NCBI RefSeq assembly: GCF_001667035.1
Contig: NZ_LZIR01000081.1
Span: 1 to 64,000 of the forward strand
Direction: 5' to 3'
DNA: 64,000 nucleotides
DNA from: Mycobacterium sp. 852002-51057_SCH5723018
Lineage (GTDB): Bacteria > Actinomycetota > Actinomycetes > Mycobacteriales > Mycobacteriaceae
Part shown: positions 1-8,052 of the stretch, piece after piece
Layout of the letters: the number at the start of each line of letters is the position of its first letter
Position numbering within the stretch: position 1 is the first letter of the stretch
Program-made: the position numbers and the translations under genes
The notes under the pieces: generated by a model
The model's input: the letters and a program-made list of their open reading frames with translations, nothing else
Database searches by the model: none
Told to the model about the DNA's origin: nothing

Positions 1-220
1 TCTCCACCCCGTTATAGGTGACCTTCGACCCCGGATCCATCACCAACCCGGCCCGCGACGCCACCATCGTCAACTTCGCCTTCGGCGTGAAATCCCCCCG
101 GAACTGCCCGTACACCAACACCAGCACCACGGCGGCGACGACCAGCATCGCGACACCGGCCCACTTGTACGGCGGGTTTCTCGGCGGGTTGATCTGCGCG
201 GGCCCGGACGTGGTGGACAT
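1..220 (-). CDS. mce1A: Mce family protein Mce1A, N-terminal fragment (cut by window edge)
   Basis: Only the first 73 codons are in the window; the gene continues past base 1. The fragment starts MSTTSGPAQ, has a proline-rich cytoplasmic stretch, one hydrophobic anchor segment (about residues 20-40), and then the beginning of an MlaD/MCE domain that contains VMDPGSKVTYNGVE. Mce proteins are secreted or membrane-anchored subunits of lipid importers that work with YrbE permeases. It starts 5 bp after yrbE1B ends, on the same strand, as expected for the first mce gene of the operon. The 1A name rests on the fadD5-yrbE1A-yrbE1B order. Confidence 0.9.
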   Translation of the reverse strand, partial: MSTTSGPAQINPPRNPPYKWAGVAMLVVAAVVLVLVYGQFRGDFTPKAKLTMVASRAGLVMDPGSKVTYNGVE

Positions 221-225
221 GGCGG

Positions 226-1095
226 CTACACCGTGAGCGCGAAGTTGGGGTTGACGCCGTAGAGCGCCAACGCGGCGGCCAGTACAACAACCTGCACCGA
301 CACCAGTGAGAAGCGCATCGATCGACCGACGGCCTCACCCACGCCGACGGGCCCGCCGCCGGCGTTGTAGCCGTAGTAGCAGTGGGTAATCATGACCACC
401 GCGGTGATGATGATGGCCTCCACGAACGACCAGAACACGTCGTCGGGGCGCAGGAAAGTTCGGAAGTAGTGCTCGTAGGTGCCGTGGGATTGGCCGTAGA
501 TCACGGTCGTGGTGATCTGCGGGGACAAGAACGACATGATCATCGCCAGCGCGTAGAGCGGAATGATCACCACCAGCCCGGCCATGATCCGGGTGGTGCC
601 CAGGAACGAGATCGACTTGACCCCCATTACCTCCAGGGCGTCGATCTCTTCGGCGATCCGCATGGCTCCCAGCTCCGCAGTCGCGCCGGCGCCGACGGTG
701 GCGGCCATGGAGATGCCGGTGACCACGGGGGCGGCGATGCGCACGTTGATCAGCGCGGCGAAGAACCCGGTGAACGCCTCGACGCCGATGTTCCCCAGGG
801 ACGCAAACCCCTGGATGGCGACCAGCGAGCTACCGGACAGGGTCACAAAGCCGACGATCGCCACCGTCCCGCCGATGACGGCCATGGCCCCGGTGCCCAT
901 GCCGATCTGGGCGATCAACCGCAGCGTCTCCTTGCGGTAGTTGCGCAGGGCGTGGGGGATGTTCGCCAGGCACGACCCGCCGAACCAGGCCATCCGGCCG
1001 ATGTCGTCGAGCCCGCGGCCGAACGCCCCGCCATAGCGGTTGAGGTTTTCGACCGCCCTCGGGAAGCGGGCGCGGACTACGGCACCGGTCGACAT
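226..1095 (-). CDS. yrbE1B: YrbE1B, MlaE-type permease subunit of the Mce1 lipid transporter
   Basis: The product has 289 residues and several hydrophobic segments along its length. It carries the MlaE/YrbE hallmark AEEIDALEVMG at about residues 148-158, which in this family contacts the MceG ATPase. YrbE proteins are inner-membrane permeases that pair with six Mce proteins; Mce1 imports fatty acids and related lipids. An in-frame start 10 codons upstream exists, but it would lie inside the end of yrbE1A, so the ATG giving MSTGAVV is chosen. It lies 1 bp after yrbE1A and 5 bp before mce1A, so the three genes form a tight operon. Confidence 0.95.
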   Translation of the reverse strand: MSTGAVVRARFPRAVENLNRYGGAFGRGLDDIGRMAWFGGSCLANIPHALRNYRKETLRLIAQIGMGTGAMAVIGGTVAIVGFVTLSGSSLVAIQGFASLGNIGVEAFTGFFAALINVRIAAPVVTGISMAATVGAGATAELGAMRIAEEIDALEVMGVKSISFLGTTRIMAGLVVIIPLYALAMIMSFLSPQITTTVIYGQSHGTYEHYFRTFLRPDDVFWSFVEAIIITAVVMITHCYYGYNAGGGPVGVGEAVGRSMRFSLVSVQVVVLAAALALYGVNPNFALTV

Positions 1096-1096
1096 G

Positions 1097-1912
1097 TCAG
1101 CGCCCCGTCCCGAATCGCACACCAATAGTGGTCAGCACCACGTTCACCGCGTACAGCGCGACCACGCAGAGCACCACGGTTTCGTTCACGGCGGTGCCCA
1201 GCCCCTTGGAGCCGCCGCGCACGGTCAGCCCGCGGAAGCAGCCGACCAACCCGGCGATGAGGCCGAATACCGCGGCCTTGACCGTCGCGATGATCACCTC
1301 GGGCAGGCCGGTGATGGTGGTAAGGGTGGCCAGGTAAGCGCCGCCGGACACGTTTTGCAGGTAGACGCCGAAGAGGTAGCCGCCCACCAGGCCGACGGTG
1401 ATCACCAGGCCGTTGAGCAGCGTGGCGACCAGGGTTGCGGCGATCACCCGGGGCACCACCAGCCGGTGGATCGGGTCGATGCCGAGCACCTCCATCGCGT
1501 CGATCTCTTCACGGATGGTGCGCGCGCCCAGATCCGCGCAGATTGCCGTCGAGCCGGCGCCGGCCACCACCAGCACCGTGGTCAGTGGGCCGAGCTGGGT
1601 GACCGCACCGATCGCCGCGCCGGCGCCGGAGAGGTCGGCCGCACCGAACTGGGCGAGCAGAACGTTGAGGGTGAAGATGAGCAGGACGGTCAGCGGGATC
1701 GAGACCATGATGGTCGGCAGGAAAGCCACCCGCATGATGAACCAGCACTGCAGGACGAACTCCCGCCACTGGAATGGCCAGCGGAACAGGGCTTTTCCGG
1801 TCAACACGCACATCCGGAAGAATCCACCGACGAGGGTCAGCGGCGCCTCCAGCTGATCACGCAGGTAACCCACCAAGTAGGGGCCGCGTCGATCTGTCGA
1901 CGTCGAAGTCAC
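1097..1912 (-). CDS. yrbE1A: YrbE1A, MlaE-type permease subunit of the Mce1 lipid transporter
   Basis: The product has 271 residues and starts with GTG. It has the MlaE fold signature REEIDAMEVLGI at about residues 134-145 and several membrane segments. The sequence is very close to what I recall of M. tuberculosis Rv0167, including FFRMCVLTGKALFRWPFQWR near the N-terminus and a C-terminal GVRFGTGR. It is partnered with YrbE1B in the Mce1 lipid importer. A 218-bp spacer separates it from fadD5 upstream, which is large enough for an internal promoter. Confidence 0.95.
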   Translation of the reverse strand: MTSTSTDRRGPYLVGYLRDQLEAPLTLVGGFFRMCVLTGKALFRWPFQWREFVLQCWFIMRVAFLPTIMVSIPLTVLLIFTLNVLLAQFGAADLSGAGAAIGAVTQLGPLTTVLVVAGAGSTAICADLGARTIREEIDAMEVLGIDPIHRLVVPRVIAATLVATLLNGLVITVGLVGGYLFGVYLQNVSGGAYLATLTTITGLPEVIIATVKAAVFGLIAGLVGCFRGLTVRGGSKGLGTAVNETVVLCVVALYAVNVVLTTIGVRFGTGR

Positions 1913-2130
1913 CGCTTCCCCCTTACCCCGGCACCGCGCGCAAGGTGGTCCCGCGGCGGACTGTGTCGCACGCGTCGCCCCCTCGTTGCTACCCCTTCGT
2001 GTGTGACCATCGGCTCCCTACCCGCAAGTAGTAACGGAGACCACAGGAATGTACCCGATGGCCCTTCACGTGTGAACTGCATCCGCACAATTAACCCTTC
2101 GTGAAGCGCGAGCAAACGTTACAGTGTCCG
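1913..2130. other. spacer between fadD5 and yrbE1A
   Basis: This 218-bp stretch contains no convincing gene. It is the only sizeable gap in the fadD5-yrbE-mce transcription unit. In M. tuberculosis a secondary promoter has been reported in the equivalent gap, so a second start for yrbE1A-mce1A is plausible. I could not assign -10 and -35 elements with confidence. Confidence 0.4.
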
Positions 2131-3771
2131 TCAGCCCCCCTCCCTTGCAGCTGAATCCGTTGCAGCACTGTCGGTTTCGGTCATGTTCGCGGCCCCGTAG
2201 CGCACTCTCAGTTCAGTTTTGAGCACCTTCCCGGCGGGATTGCGGGGCAGCGCATCGACGATCTCGAGCGCCTTGGGATGCTTGTAGCGCGCCAGCCGCT
2301 CGGCGAGGAACTCTGCCAGGTCGTCGAGCCGCAACTCGTCGCCGGTCACCGCCGCGACCGCGATGGGCACCTCGCCCCACTTCTCGTGCGCCCGCCCGAT
2401 GACGGCCACCTCGACGATCTGGGGATGGCCCGCGAGCACGTTCTCCACCTCGGCGCAGTAGATGTTCTCCCCGCCGGAGATGATCATGTCCTTCTTGCGG
2501 TCCACCACCCAGACGTAGCCCTCGTCGTCCATCCGGACGAGGTCTCCGGAGTGGAACCAATCGCCCGCGAAGGCCTCCGCCGTGGCCTCCGGGTTGTTCC
2601 AGTAGCCGCTCATCAACGTGGGTGCGCGGTACACGATCTCGCCGACCTCACCGACGGGGACGTCGTTCATGTTCTCGTCGACGACGCGGGCGGCCACCGT
2701 TGGGATCACCCTGCCGACCGAGCCGCGTTTGCGGATCGCGTCCTCGCCGAGCAGCATGCACGTCACCGGCGACATCTCTGTCTGGCCGAAAGCGGCCAGG
2801 ATCTGGGTCCCGGGGAAAATCGCCGACATCTCCCGAAGCAGCGCATCCGGCGCCGGGGCGGCCCCCCACAACATCACCCGCAGCCTCAGCTCGCGCGGCC
2901 GTGCCCGCTGCTCGGCGCACACCGCCTGCCACTGAGCCGGTACCAGGAAGATGCCGGTGACCTTTTCGGCCGCCAGCACATCGAGCAACCGGCCGGGGTC
3001 GAACGCGCCCAGCGGATAGATCACGGTAGGGGTGCCGAGCAGCATCGCGACCAGCAGGTTGCCGATTCCGGCGATGTGAAAGAACGGAACACCGACGAAG
3101 CCGACGTCGCTGTTGAGGTCGGCGCCGTTGGTGTAGAGGCCGGTCATCGTCTGGCCGGTCAAGTTGGTGTGGGTGAGCACCGCGCCCTTGGGGCGGCCCG
3201 TGGTGCCCGAGGTGTACATGATGAGGGCCGGCGAATCGTTCGGGATGTCCACGGGCCCGTGCGGATCTCCGGGCTCGTTGATGAGGTCTTCGTAGCCGAA
3301 GACGCTGTCGTCGGTCGGAGCCCCGGCCACGACGATCGTGTCGAGCGACGGCTGGATGTCCCGGACGCCGGTGGCCACCGGGGCAAGCACCGCTTCGGTG
3401 ATCAGCACGCGCGCTTCGCAGTCCTCGACCAGGAAGACGATTTCGGCGGAGGTGAGCCGAAAGTTCAGCGGGACCGCGATGGCCCCCAGGGAGTTGATGG
3501 CCAGCACCGACTCGACGAATTCGGTGCGGTTCAGCATCAGGATCATCACCCGGTCGCCGAAGCCCACCCCGCGACGGCTCAGCGCGTCGGCCAACGCGGT
3601 GACGCGGCGATGCAAGTCGCCCCATGTGACGGTGTTGCCCAAGAACCGCAGCGCCGTCGCGTTCGGCTGCATCAGCGCGTGCCGTTCGAGTTGGTTGACC
3701 CAGTTCTGCCGCCGAGCCAGGTAGGGCTGCTCGGTGTCCTGTGTCAGAGGGCTGGCCAACTGTGCGGTCAA
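2131..3771 (-). CDS. fadD5: FadD5, fatty-acyl-CoA/acyl-AMP ligase of the mce1 locus
   Basis: The product has 546 residues and belongs to the adenylate-forming (ANL) superfamily. It activates fatty or mycolic acids with ATP, supplying acyl-CoA from lipids moved by Mce1. Visible motifs are the P-loop YTSGTTGRPKG at about 186-196, the A5 motif FGQTEM, the A7/A8 run FHSGDLVRMDDEGY followed by VDRKKDMIISGGENIY, and the C-terminal lysine motif NPAGKVLKTEL. The start is TTG, giving MTAQLASPL, which matches my recollection of the M. tuberculosis protein. It is the first gene of the mce1 operon and is divergent from the GntR repressor gene. Confidence 0.95.
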   Translation of the reverse strand: MTAQLASPLTQDTEQPYLARRQNWVNQLERHALMQPNATALRFLGNTVTWGDLHRRVTALADALSRRGVGFGDRVMILMLNRTEFVESVLAINSLGAIAVPLNFRLTSAEIVFLVEDCEARVLITEAVLAPVATGVRDIQPSLDTIVVAGAPTDDSVFGYEDLINEPGDPHGPVDIPNDSPALIMYTSGTTGRPKGAVLTHTNLTGQTMTGLYTNGADLNSDVGFVGVPFFHIAGIGNLLVAMLLGTPTVIYPLGAFDPGRLLDVLAAEKVTGIFLVPAQWQAVCAEQRARPRELRLRVMLWGAAPAPDALLREMSAIFPGTQILAAFGQTEMSPVTCMLLGEDAIRKRGSVGRVIPTVAARVVDENMNDVPVGEVGEIVYRAPTLMSGYWNNPEATAEAFAGDWFHSGDLVRMDDEGYVWVVDRKKDMIISGGENIYCAEVENVLAGHPQIVEVAVIGRAHEKWGEVPIAVAAVTGDELRLDDLAEFLAERLARYKHPKALEIVDALPRNPAGKVLKTELRVRYGAANMTETDSAATDSAAREGG

Positions 3772-3899
3772 CTAACGCCTCCCCTTCACCTCTTGCACCG
3801 CTTGCGCCAGGTTGATATTTGATAAAACATGGTGTTGTGTGGGTCACACTATGGCTTTGACGCCCCCCTGACAAGACCCGGCCAAGCGCCCCCGAGCCC
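3772..3899. promoter_or_regulatory. divergent mce1/mce1R control region with a GTGTG-N3-CACAC dyad
   Basis: The 128-bp gap between fadD5 and the GntR gene must hold both promoters. It contains a perfect short dyad, GTGTG-GGT-CACAC, at 3837-3849, next to an AT-rich run (TGATATTTGATAAAACATGG, 3813-3832) that is unusual in this GC-rich DNA. FadR-type regulators bind short inverted repeats in such positions, so this is the likely Mce1R operator. The exact binding site is inferred. Confidence 0.5.
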
Positions 3900-4613
3900 G
3901 TGAAAGCCCAGACAGCCCGCGTGAACGCACCGACATCTGCGCAGCCGAGGACCCGGCGGCCGCTGCGCCGGGCGCAGTTGTCCGACGAGGTCGCCGGCCA
4001 CCTGCGGGCGGCCATCATGTCGGGGAGGTTGCGCCCGGGCACCTTCATCCGCCTCGACGAGACGGCGGCCGAGCTCGGGGTCAGCATCACGCCGGTGCGG
4101 GAGGCCCTGCTGAAACTGCGCGGCGAGGGCATGGTGCAGCTCGAGCCGCACCGCGGCCACGTCGTGCTGCCGCTGACCCGGCAAGACATCGAGGACATCT
4201 TCTGGCTGCAGGCAACGATCGCCAAGGAGCTGGCGGCCGCCGCCACCGACCACATCACCGACGCCGAGATCGACGAGCTTGCCCGCATCACGGACGCCCT
4301 TGCGGCGGCCGTCGGCTCCAGCGACGCCGAGACCATCGCGGGTATCGAGTTCGCTTTTCATCGCGTCTTCAATCAGGCCAGCGGCCGGATCAAGCTGGCA
4401 TGGTTCCTTTTGAACGCCGCCCGGTACGCGCCGCTGCTGGTGTATGCGGCCGATCCGGAGTGGGGGGCGGCCGCGGTGGAGAACCACCGGCAGTTGGTGG
4501 CCGCCCTGCGCCGGCGCGATTCCGCCGCCGTGATCGAGCACGCGGTCTGGCAGTTCAGTGACGCGGCGGACCGGCTGACCGTGATGCTCGACCGCACCGG
4601 CGTCTTCGGCTGA
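3900..4613 (+). CDS. mce1R: Mce1R, FadR-subfamily GntR repressor of the mce1 operon
   Basis: The product has 237 residues from a GTG start at 3900; a second GTG at 3921 is an alternative. An N-terminal winged helix (about residues 27-95, LSDEVAGHLRAAI through GHVVLPLT) contains the GntR signature LGVSITPVREALLKLRGEGMV. It is followed by an all-helical FCD ligand-binding domain ending with DRTGVFG. The gene is divergent from fadD5, the same layout as M. tuberculosis Rv0165c, where Mce1R represses mce1 during infection. The FCD domain normally binds a small acid or acyl ligand; the ligand is not evident here. Confidence 0.92.
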   Translation: MKAQTARVNAPTSAQPRTRRPLRRAQLSDEVAGHLRAAIMSGRLRPGTFIRLDETAAELGVSITPVREALLKLRGEGMVQLEPHRGHVVLPLTRQDIEDIFWLQATIAKELAAAATDHITDAEIDELARITDALAAAVGSSDAETIAGIEFAFHRVFNQASGRIKLAWFLLNAARYAPLLVYAADPEWGAAAVENHRQLVAALRRRDSAAVIEHAVWQFSDAADRLTVMLDRTGVFG

Positions 4614-4616
4614 GCC

Positions 4617-4668
4617 CGTGGCGATCGTGAGGGCGGCGCAGCCGGGCAAAGCCGGGTCGCCACCATCT
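4617..4668. repeat. diverged copy of the 56-57 bp intergenic repeat
   Basis: This stretch between mce1R and the TB18.5 gene (GCGATCG, GGCGGCGCAGCCGGGC, AAGCCGGGTCGCCACCAT) resembles the better-conserved units at 5188-5300, sharing the GATCG, GCGGCGAAGCCGGGC and GGGTCGCCGCCATC blocks. It therefore looks like a third, degenerate copy of the same element. Confidence 0.5.
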
Positions 4669-4669
4669 T

Positions 4670-4704
4670 CCTAATTGGTGGCCAGCCTCCTAATTGGTGG
4701 CCAG
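4670..4704. repeat. 16-bp direct duplication spanning a stop codon
   Basis: The sequence CCTAATTGGTGGCCAG occurs at 4670-4685 and again at 4689-4704. The inner copy encodes the last codons and TAG stop of the TB18.5-like gene; the outer copy lies just past the stop. It looks like a small slippage duplication with no effect on the reading frame. Confidence 0.8.
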
Positions 4705-5130
4705 CTGCTCGGCGCGCTGCTTGAGGTTGTTCGCGAGGTGGTCGAGCACGTTGTTGAGGAGTTGCTTCACCATCGGCGCGGGCACCGGCATGGTGGTCTC
4801 GACGTCCATGTCCACCGTCAGCAGGCTCGAGGCGCCGGTCTCGACGACGCTGAACAGCTGCTCCTGCTTGGAGAACAGGTCGCCCTGCTGCAGCACGGTC
4901 TGTATCTGGTTTTCCCCCGGGTAGTAGACGGCCTGGATGAAGGTGCCCTGCATGCCATTGACGTCGGTGTCGAGCCGCAGCTGGCTGGGACGCCCGTCGT
5001 CGTAGCGGGCGAGCACCCACAGGCCCTTGATCCCCTCGTTCCACTCCGGGTAACGCTCGAAATCCGCGACGATGCCCATGATCGATGCGGCGTCGGAGCT
5101 GACCTCGACTGTCTTGCTCAAAACTGGCAT
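4690..5130 (-). CDS. SRPBCC (START-like) protein, TB18.5/Rv0164 family
   Basis: The product has 146 residues from MPVLSKTVEV. It has the helix-grip features of polyketide-cyclase/SRPBCC proteins: an N-terminal strand, DFERYPEWNEGIKGLWVL, repeated amphipathic strands, and a long C-terminal helix (PAPMVKQLLNNVLDHLANNLKQ in part). Such proteins bind hydrophobic small molecules; no catalytic residues are evident. M. tuberculosis Rv0164 is about 15 residues longer at the N-terminus, so an upstream start is possible, but the ATG at 5130 fits the domain. It is on the same strand as the thioesterase upstream, 172 bp away, with repeats between them. Confidence 0.88.
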   Translation of the reverse strand: MPVLSKTVEVSSDAASIMGIVADFERYPEWNEGIKGLWVLARYDDGRPSQLRLDTDVNGMQGTFIQAVYYPGENQIQTVLQQGDLFSKQEQLFSVVETGASSLLTVDMDVETTMPVPAPMVKQLLNNVLDHLANNLKQRAEQLATN

Positions 5131-5187
5131 TGGCGAAGCATAGCGGGGGTGGACAGGGGCGAAACCGGCCGCCCTGAGCGCGATTTC

Positions 5188-5301
5188 GGCTAGCCGGCGA
5201 TCGCAAACGCGGCGAAGCCGGGCGCAGCGGGTTGCCGCCATCGGGGCTAGCGGTGATCGCAAGCGCGGCGAAGCCGGGCGCAGCGGGTCGCCGCCATCGG
5301 G
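5188..5301. repeat. two tandem 56-57 bp GC-rich intergenic repeat units
   Basis: Two near-identical units lie head to tail at 5188-5244 and 5245-5300. Each starts GGCTAGC, continues with GATCGCAA and GCGGCGAAGCCGGGCGCAGC, and ends TCGCCGCCATCGG or a close variant. A third GGCTAG begins at 5301 and supplies the stop codon of the thioesterase gene. A weaker copy is at 4617-4668. The units are non-coding and look like a dispersed mycobacterial repeat. Confidence 0.75.
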
Positions 5302-5302
5302 G

Positions 5303-5785
5303 CTAGCCCTCCACGCAGGCCGTCGACAGCAGCGAGCGAATGGCGTCGGGAATCGGCACGGGCTTGCGGATGACGCGATCGACGTAGACGTGCACCCAGT
5401 GCCCCAGCGCGGTGATCGGTTGCGCCTCGACTCGCTCGGCGCCCCGGAACACCCCGAGCCGGTAAGTGACGCTACTGCGGCCAAGCCGGGTCACGGCGAG
5501 CCCCACCGCGAGACGTTCGGGGAACTGCAGTTCGGAGAAGTAGCGGCAGCCCGACTCGGCGACGATGCCCAGCGCCGGGGTGGTGAGCGGGTCAAGCCCG
5601 GTGCTGGTGTTGATCCACGCGTTGATCGCGGTGTCGAACAGCTGGTAGTAGACGGCGTTGTTGAGGTGGCCGAACATGTCGTTGTCGGCCCACCGGGTTC
5701 CCACCGGCCACAGCACGGGGAAGTCTTCGCTGGTGAGCTTGTCCGGCGCGGGCGGAACCGTGGGAACGGACGGGCCTGAACTCAT
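5303..5785 (-). CDS. hotdog-fold acyl-CoA thioesterase (4HBT family, Rv0163-like)
   Basis: The product has 160 residues. The hotdog motif WADNDMFGHLNNAVYYQLFD (about residues 33-52) contains the Asp and the HLNN helix typical of 4-hydroxybenzoyl-CoA thioesterase-like enzymes, which hydrolyse acyl-CoA to the acid and CoA. Its TAG stop lies in the first bases of a repeat unit. It starts 3 bp after the iron alcohol dehydrogenase gene ends on the same strand, so it is probably translated from the same message. The Rv0163 equivalent sits in the same place next to TB18.5 in M. tuberculosis. Confidence 0.85.
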   Translation of the reverse strand: MSSGPSVPTVPPAPDKLTSEDFPVLWPVGTRWADNDMFGHLNNAVYYQLFDTAINAWINTSTGLDPLTTPALGIVAESGCRYFSELQFPERLAVGLAVTRLGRSSVTYRLGVFRGAERVEAQPITALGHWVHVYVDRVIRKPVPIPDAIRSLLSTACVEG

Positions 5786-5788
5786 GGG

Positions 5789-7105
5789 CTACCAGTACCG
5801 CATGGCCTGCCGAAACAGGTCCGCCAGAACCGGTTTGCTCATCTCTCGCGGAGCGTTCTGCAGGAGACGCTGCTGAGGGTAAGCGCCCTCGGTCAGGGCC
5901 GCCGCGTCATCGTCGGTGTAGCCCACACCGCTCAGCCCATTCGGCATGCCGACCGCCCGCATGATGCGGATGAGTTCGTTGGCGAGCACCTCGCCCGCGT
6001 CCTTCACACCGGCGTCCCGCGTGTCGGCGCCGAGCAGCCGTGCACCCTCCAGATGCCGCTCCGGGCTGACCTCCGCCGTGAACCGGAACGACGACGGTGC
6101 GTTGAGGATGACGGCCATGCCATGCGGTACGAGCGGCTCATCGGCCGGGTAGCCCGAGGGGCGGAAGTCCCGTACCAGCCCTGCCACCGCGTAGGCCATG
6201 CCATGCGGTGCGTGCACGCCCGCGTTGCCAAACGCGATGCCCGCGAGCGTTGCGGCCCACATCATCTGCTCACGGGCCTCGCCGTCGGAGGCGTCGTCCA
6301 CCGCACGCTTCAAGAACTGTCCCAGCTGGCGCAACGCCTCCCGGCAGCCCATGTCGCTCCACGGATTGGCGCCCTGGCTCATGGGTCGCAGGCTGGGCCG
6401 TTCGGGAGCGCGCCGCTGGACGTAGGGCCGCGCGGTGTAGGACTCCAAAGCGTGAGACAGCACATCGAGCCCCGCCGAGGCGACGACCTCGGGAGGCAGG
6501 CTCGCGGTGCAGTCGGGGTCGACGAGTGCCTCGGTGGGACGCAGCGCGTGAGAAGCGATGCCCGTCTTGGCCTTCAGCGACAGAAAGTCGAAGATCGCGA
6601 TGCCCGTTACCTCGCTGCCGGTGCCCGCCGTGGTGGGGCATGCGATGTGCGGCTTGAGCGGACCAGGTACGGGTTTGCTCTCGCCGATCGGCGCGTTGAC
6701 ATAGGTCAACAGGTCAGCGGGATAGGTGGCGTACAGATTGGCGGCCTTGCAGGTGTCGATGACGGAGCCGCCGCCCAGCGATACGTAGCCATCGGGGTTC
6801 AGCTCTCGCGCGAAACGCGCCGCGTCCCGGAAGGACGCGTCGGTGGGCTCGACGTGTACGTCGGTATAGGCGACGACGTCCAGTCCGGCCGCGACGAGCG
6901 ACTCGTGCGTCTTGGCGAAGATGGGCAGTTCGGCTACGGCGGCGTCGGAGAACAACGCCACCCGCCGCAGCCCAAGGGCGCCGGCTCTGTCACCCACCTC
7001 CGCCAGGCAACCGCGCCCGAAAGTCACCCGCGACGCGTCGACGGTGAAGGCTCCGTCGCACTCCCCAGCGGCAATCGGGACATTGCAGCACACCATCGGT
7101 GCCAT
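5789..7105 (-). CDS. iron-dependent alcohol dehydrogenase, hydroxyacid-oxoacid transhydrogenase (ADHFE1) type
   Basis: The product has 438 residues and belongs to the group III iron alcohol dehydrogenases. The NAD-binding motif is GGGSVIDTCKAANLYAT (about 116-132); the AGTGSEVTGIAIF block and the metal ligand region DVLSHALESYTA, GNAGVHAPHGMAYAV and PHGMAVILNAP follow. The inserted region rich in PERPSLRPMSQGANPWSD is typical of the ADHFE1 branch, whose known reaction couples 4-hydroxybutyrate oxidation to reduction of 2-oxoglutarate. It lies 17 bp after the esterase gene and 3 bp before the thioesterase gene on the same strand, at the boundary between island and conserved core. Confidence 0.85.
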   Translation of the reverse strand: MAPMVCCNVPIAAGECDGAFTVDASRVTFGRGCLAEVGDRAGALGLRRVALFSDAAVAELPIFAKTHESLVAAGLDVVAYTDVHVEPTDASFRDAARFARELNPDGYVSLGGGSVIDTCKAANLYATYPADLLTYVNAPIGESKPVPGPLKPHIACPTTAGTGSEVTGIAIFDFLSLKAKTGIASHALRPTEALVDPDCTASLPPEVVASAGLDVLSHALESYTARPYVQRRAPERPSLRPMSQGANPWSDMGCREALRQLGQFLKRAVDDASDGEAREQMMWAATLAGIAFGNAGVHAPHGMAYAVAGLVRDFRPSGYPADEPLVPHGMAVILNAPSSFRFTAEVSPERHLEGARLLGADTRDAGVKDAGEVLANELIRIMRAVGMPNGLSGVGYTDDDAAALTEGAYPQQRLLQNAPREMSKPVLADLFRQAMRYW

Positions 7106-7122
7106 CCTAGGGCGGATCAGCT

Positions 7123-8052
7123 TCAGCAGGCGCGGCGGAGGGCCTGACCCTGCAGGGTGAACAATCGCTCGGACTCAGACCAATCGGGCAGCAGCGAGTC
7201 GAATCCGTGACAGGTTCCCGGAAACACATGCAGCTCGGTGGAGACGCCGGCGCGAAGCAGCTTCAGCGCGTAGTCGACCGCTTCGTCGCGAAAGGGATCG
7301 ATCTCGGCACAGGTGATCAAAGCCGGTGCCACACCGCTTAATCGGGTTCGGCGTGCGGGCACGGCGGCCGCGGGTCCCCCGTCTGCCCCCAGGTAATAGC
7401 GCCACATCAGGCCCGCTGCCTCGCCGTCGAAGGCCGGGCTGGCGCCAAACTCCGCCTTCGACGCCGTCTGGCGGTCGTCCAGCACCGGCTGGTGCAGCAG
7501 CTGGAACGAGAGCGCCGGCAGCGACCCGTCGGCGGCGCCGTGTGCCAGGCACGCGGCCAGGGTGGCGCCGGCGCTGCTGCCCGCCACCGCTAGGCGCGCC
7601 GGATCGATGCCGAGTTCCGCCGCCGCGTTGGCCGCCACCCATCGCAGCACCGCGGCCGCGTCGTCCAGGGCGGCCGGATAGGGGTGCTCGGGAGCCAGCC
7701 GGTAGTCCACCGACACAACGGTGCAGCGGCCGCGGCACGCAAGTTCCACGCACTGCCGGTGGTCGGTGTCGAGGTTTCCCAGCGCGAATCCGCCGGCATG
7801 GCAGTACACCACCGCGGGCGCCGACGACCCCCCACCGCGATAGATCCGCACGGCTACGCCGCCGGCGTCGGTGGCGACGCTGGCGTCATCGATGTGCACG
7901 CCATGTGCGTCGGTGTGCGCGGCGGCCTCCCGGCGGCGCTGGTCGAAGGGATCACGCATGAGCTGGATCGCGGCCGGTGAAAAGTCGGTGCGCATCGTGG
8001 CGACGGCGCGCAGCGCGGGCTGAAGGCGCGCCCAGCCGTCCAGCTCGGTCAT
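7123..8052 (-). CDS. alpha/beta hydrolase of the hormone-sensitive lipase family (esterase)
   Basis: The product has 309 residues. It has the HSL-family oxyanion motif as HAGG (85-88, usually HGGG), the nucleophile elbow GSSAG with Ser160, an acid in CAEIDPFRDEAVDY, and the base in GTCHGFDSL. Such enzymes hydrolyse carboxylic esters of short to medium chain. Its ATG overlaps the TGA of the monooxygenase gene by 4 bp, so the two are translationally coupled. Because that monooxygenase has a Baeyer-Villiger fingerprint, hydrolysis of the ester product is the natural role, by inference. Confidence 0.9.
   Translation of the reverse strand: MTELDGWARLQPALRAVATMRTDFSPAAIQLMRDPFDQRRREAAAHTDAHGVHIDDASVATDAGGVAVRIYRGGGSSAPAVVYCHAGGFALGNLDTDHRQCVELACRGRCTVVSVDYRLAPEHPYPAALDDAAAVLRWVAANAAAELGIDPARLAVAGSSAGATLAACLAHGAADGSLPALSFQLLHQPVLDDRQTASKAEFGASPAFDGEAAGLMWRYYLGADGGPAAAVPARRTRLSGVAPALITCAEIDPFRDEAVDYALKLLRAGVSTELHVFPGTCHGFDSLLPDWSESERLFTLQGQALRRAC

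Noticed and set aside
12..338. An open frame over the mce1A start and the end of yrbE1B.
   Set aside because: It overlaps two certain genes out of frame, and the composition is Arg/Ala-rich as expected for a shadow in GC-rich DNA.
2278..3822. A 514-codon plus-strand frame opposite fadD5.
   Set aside because: It is antisense to a complete ligase gene with all motifs, and its His/Arg/Gly-rich product shows no domain.
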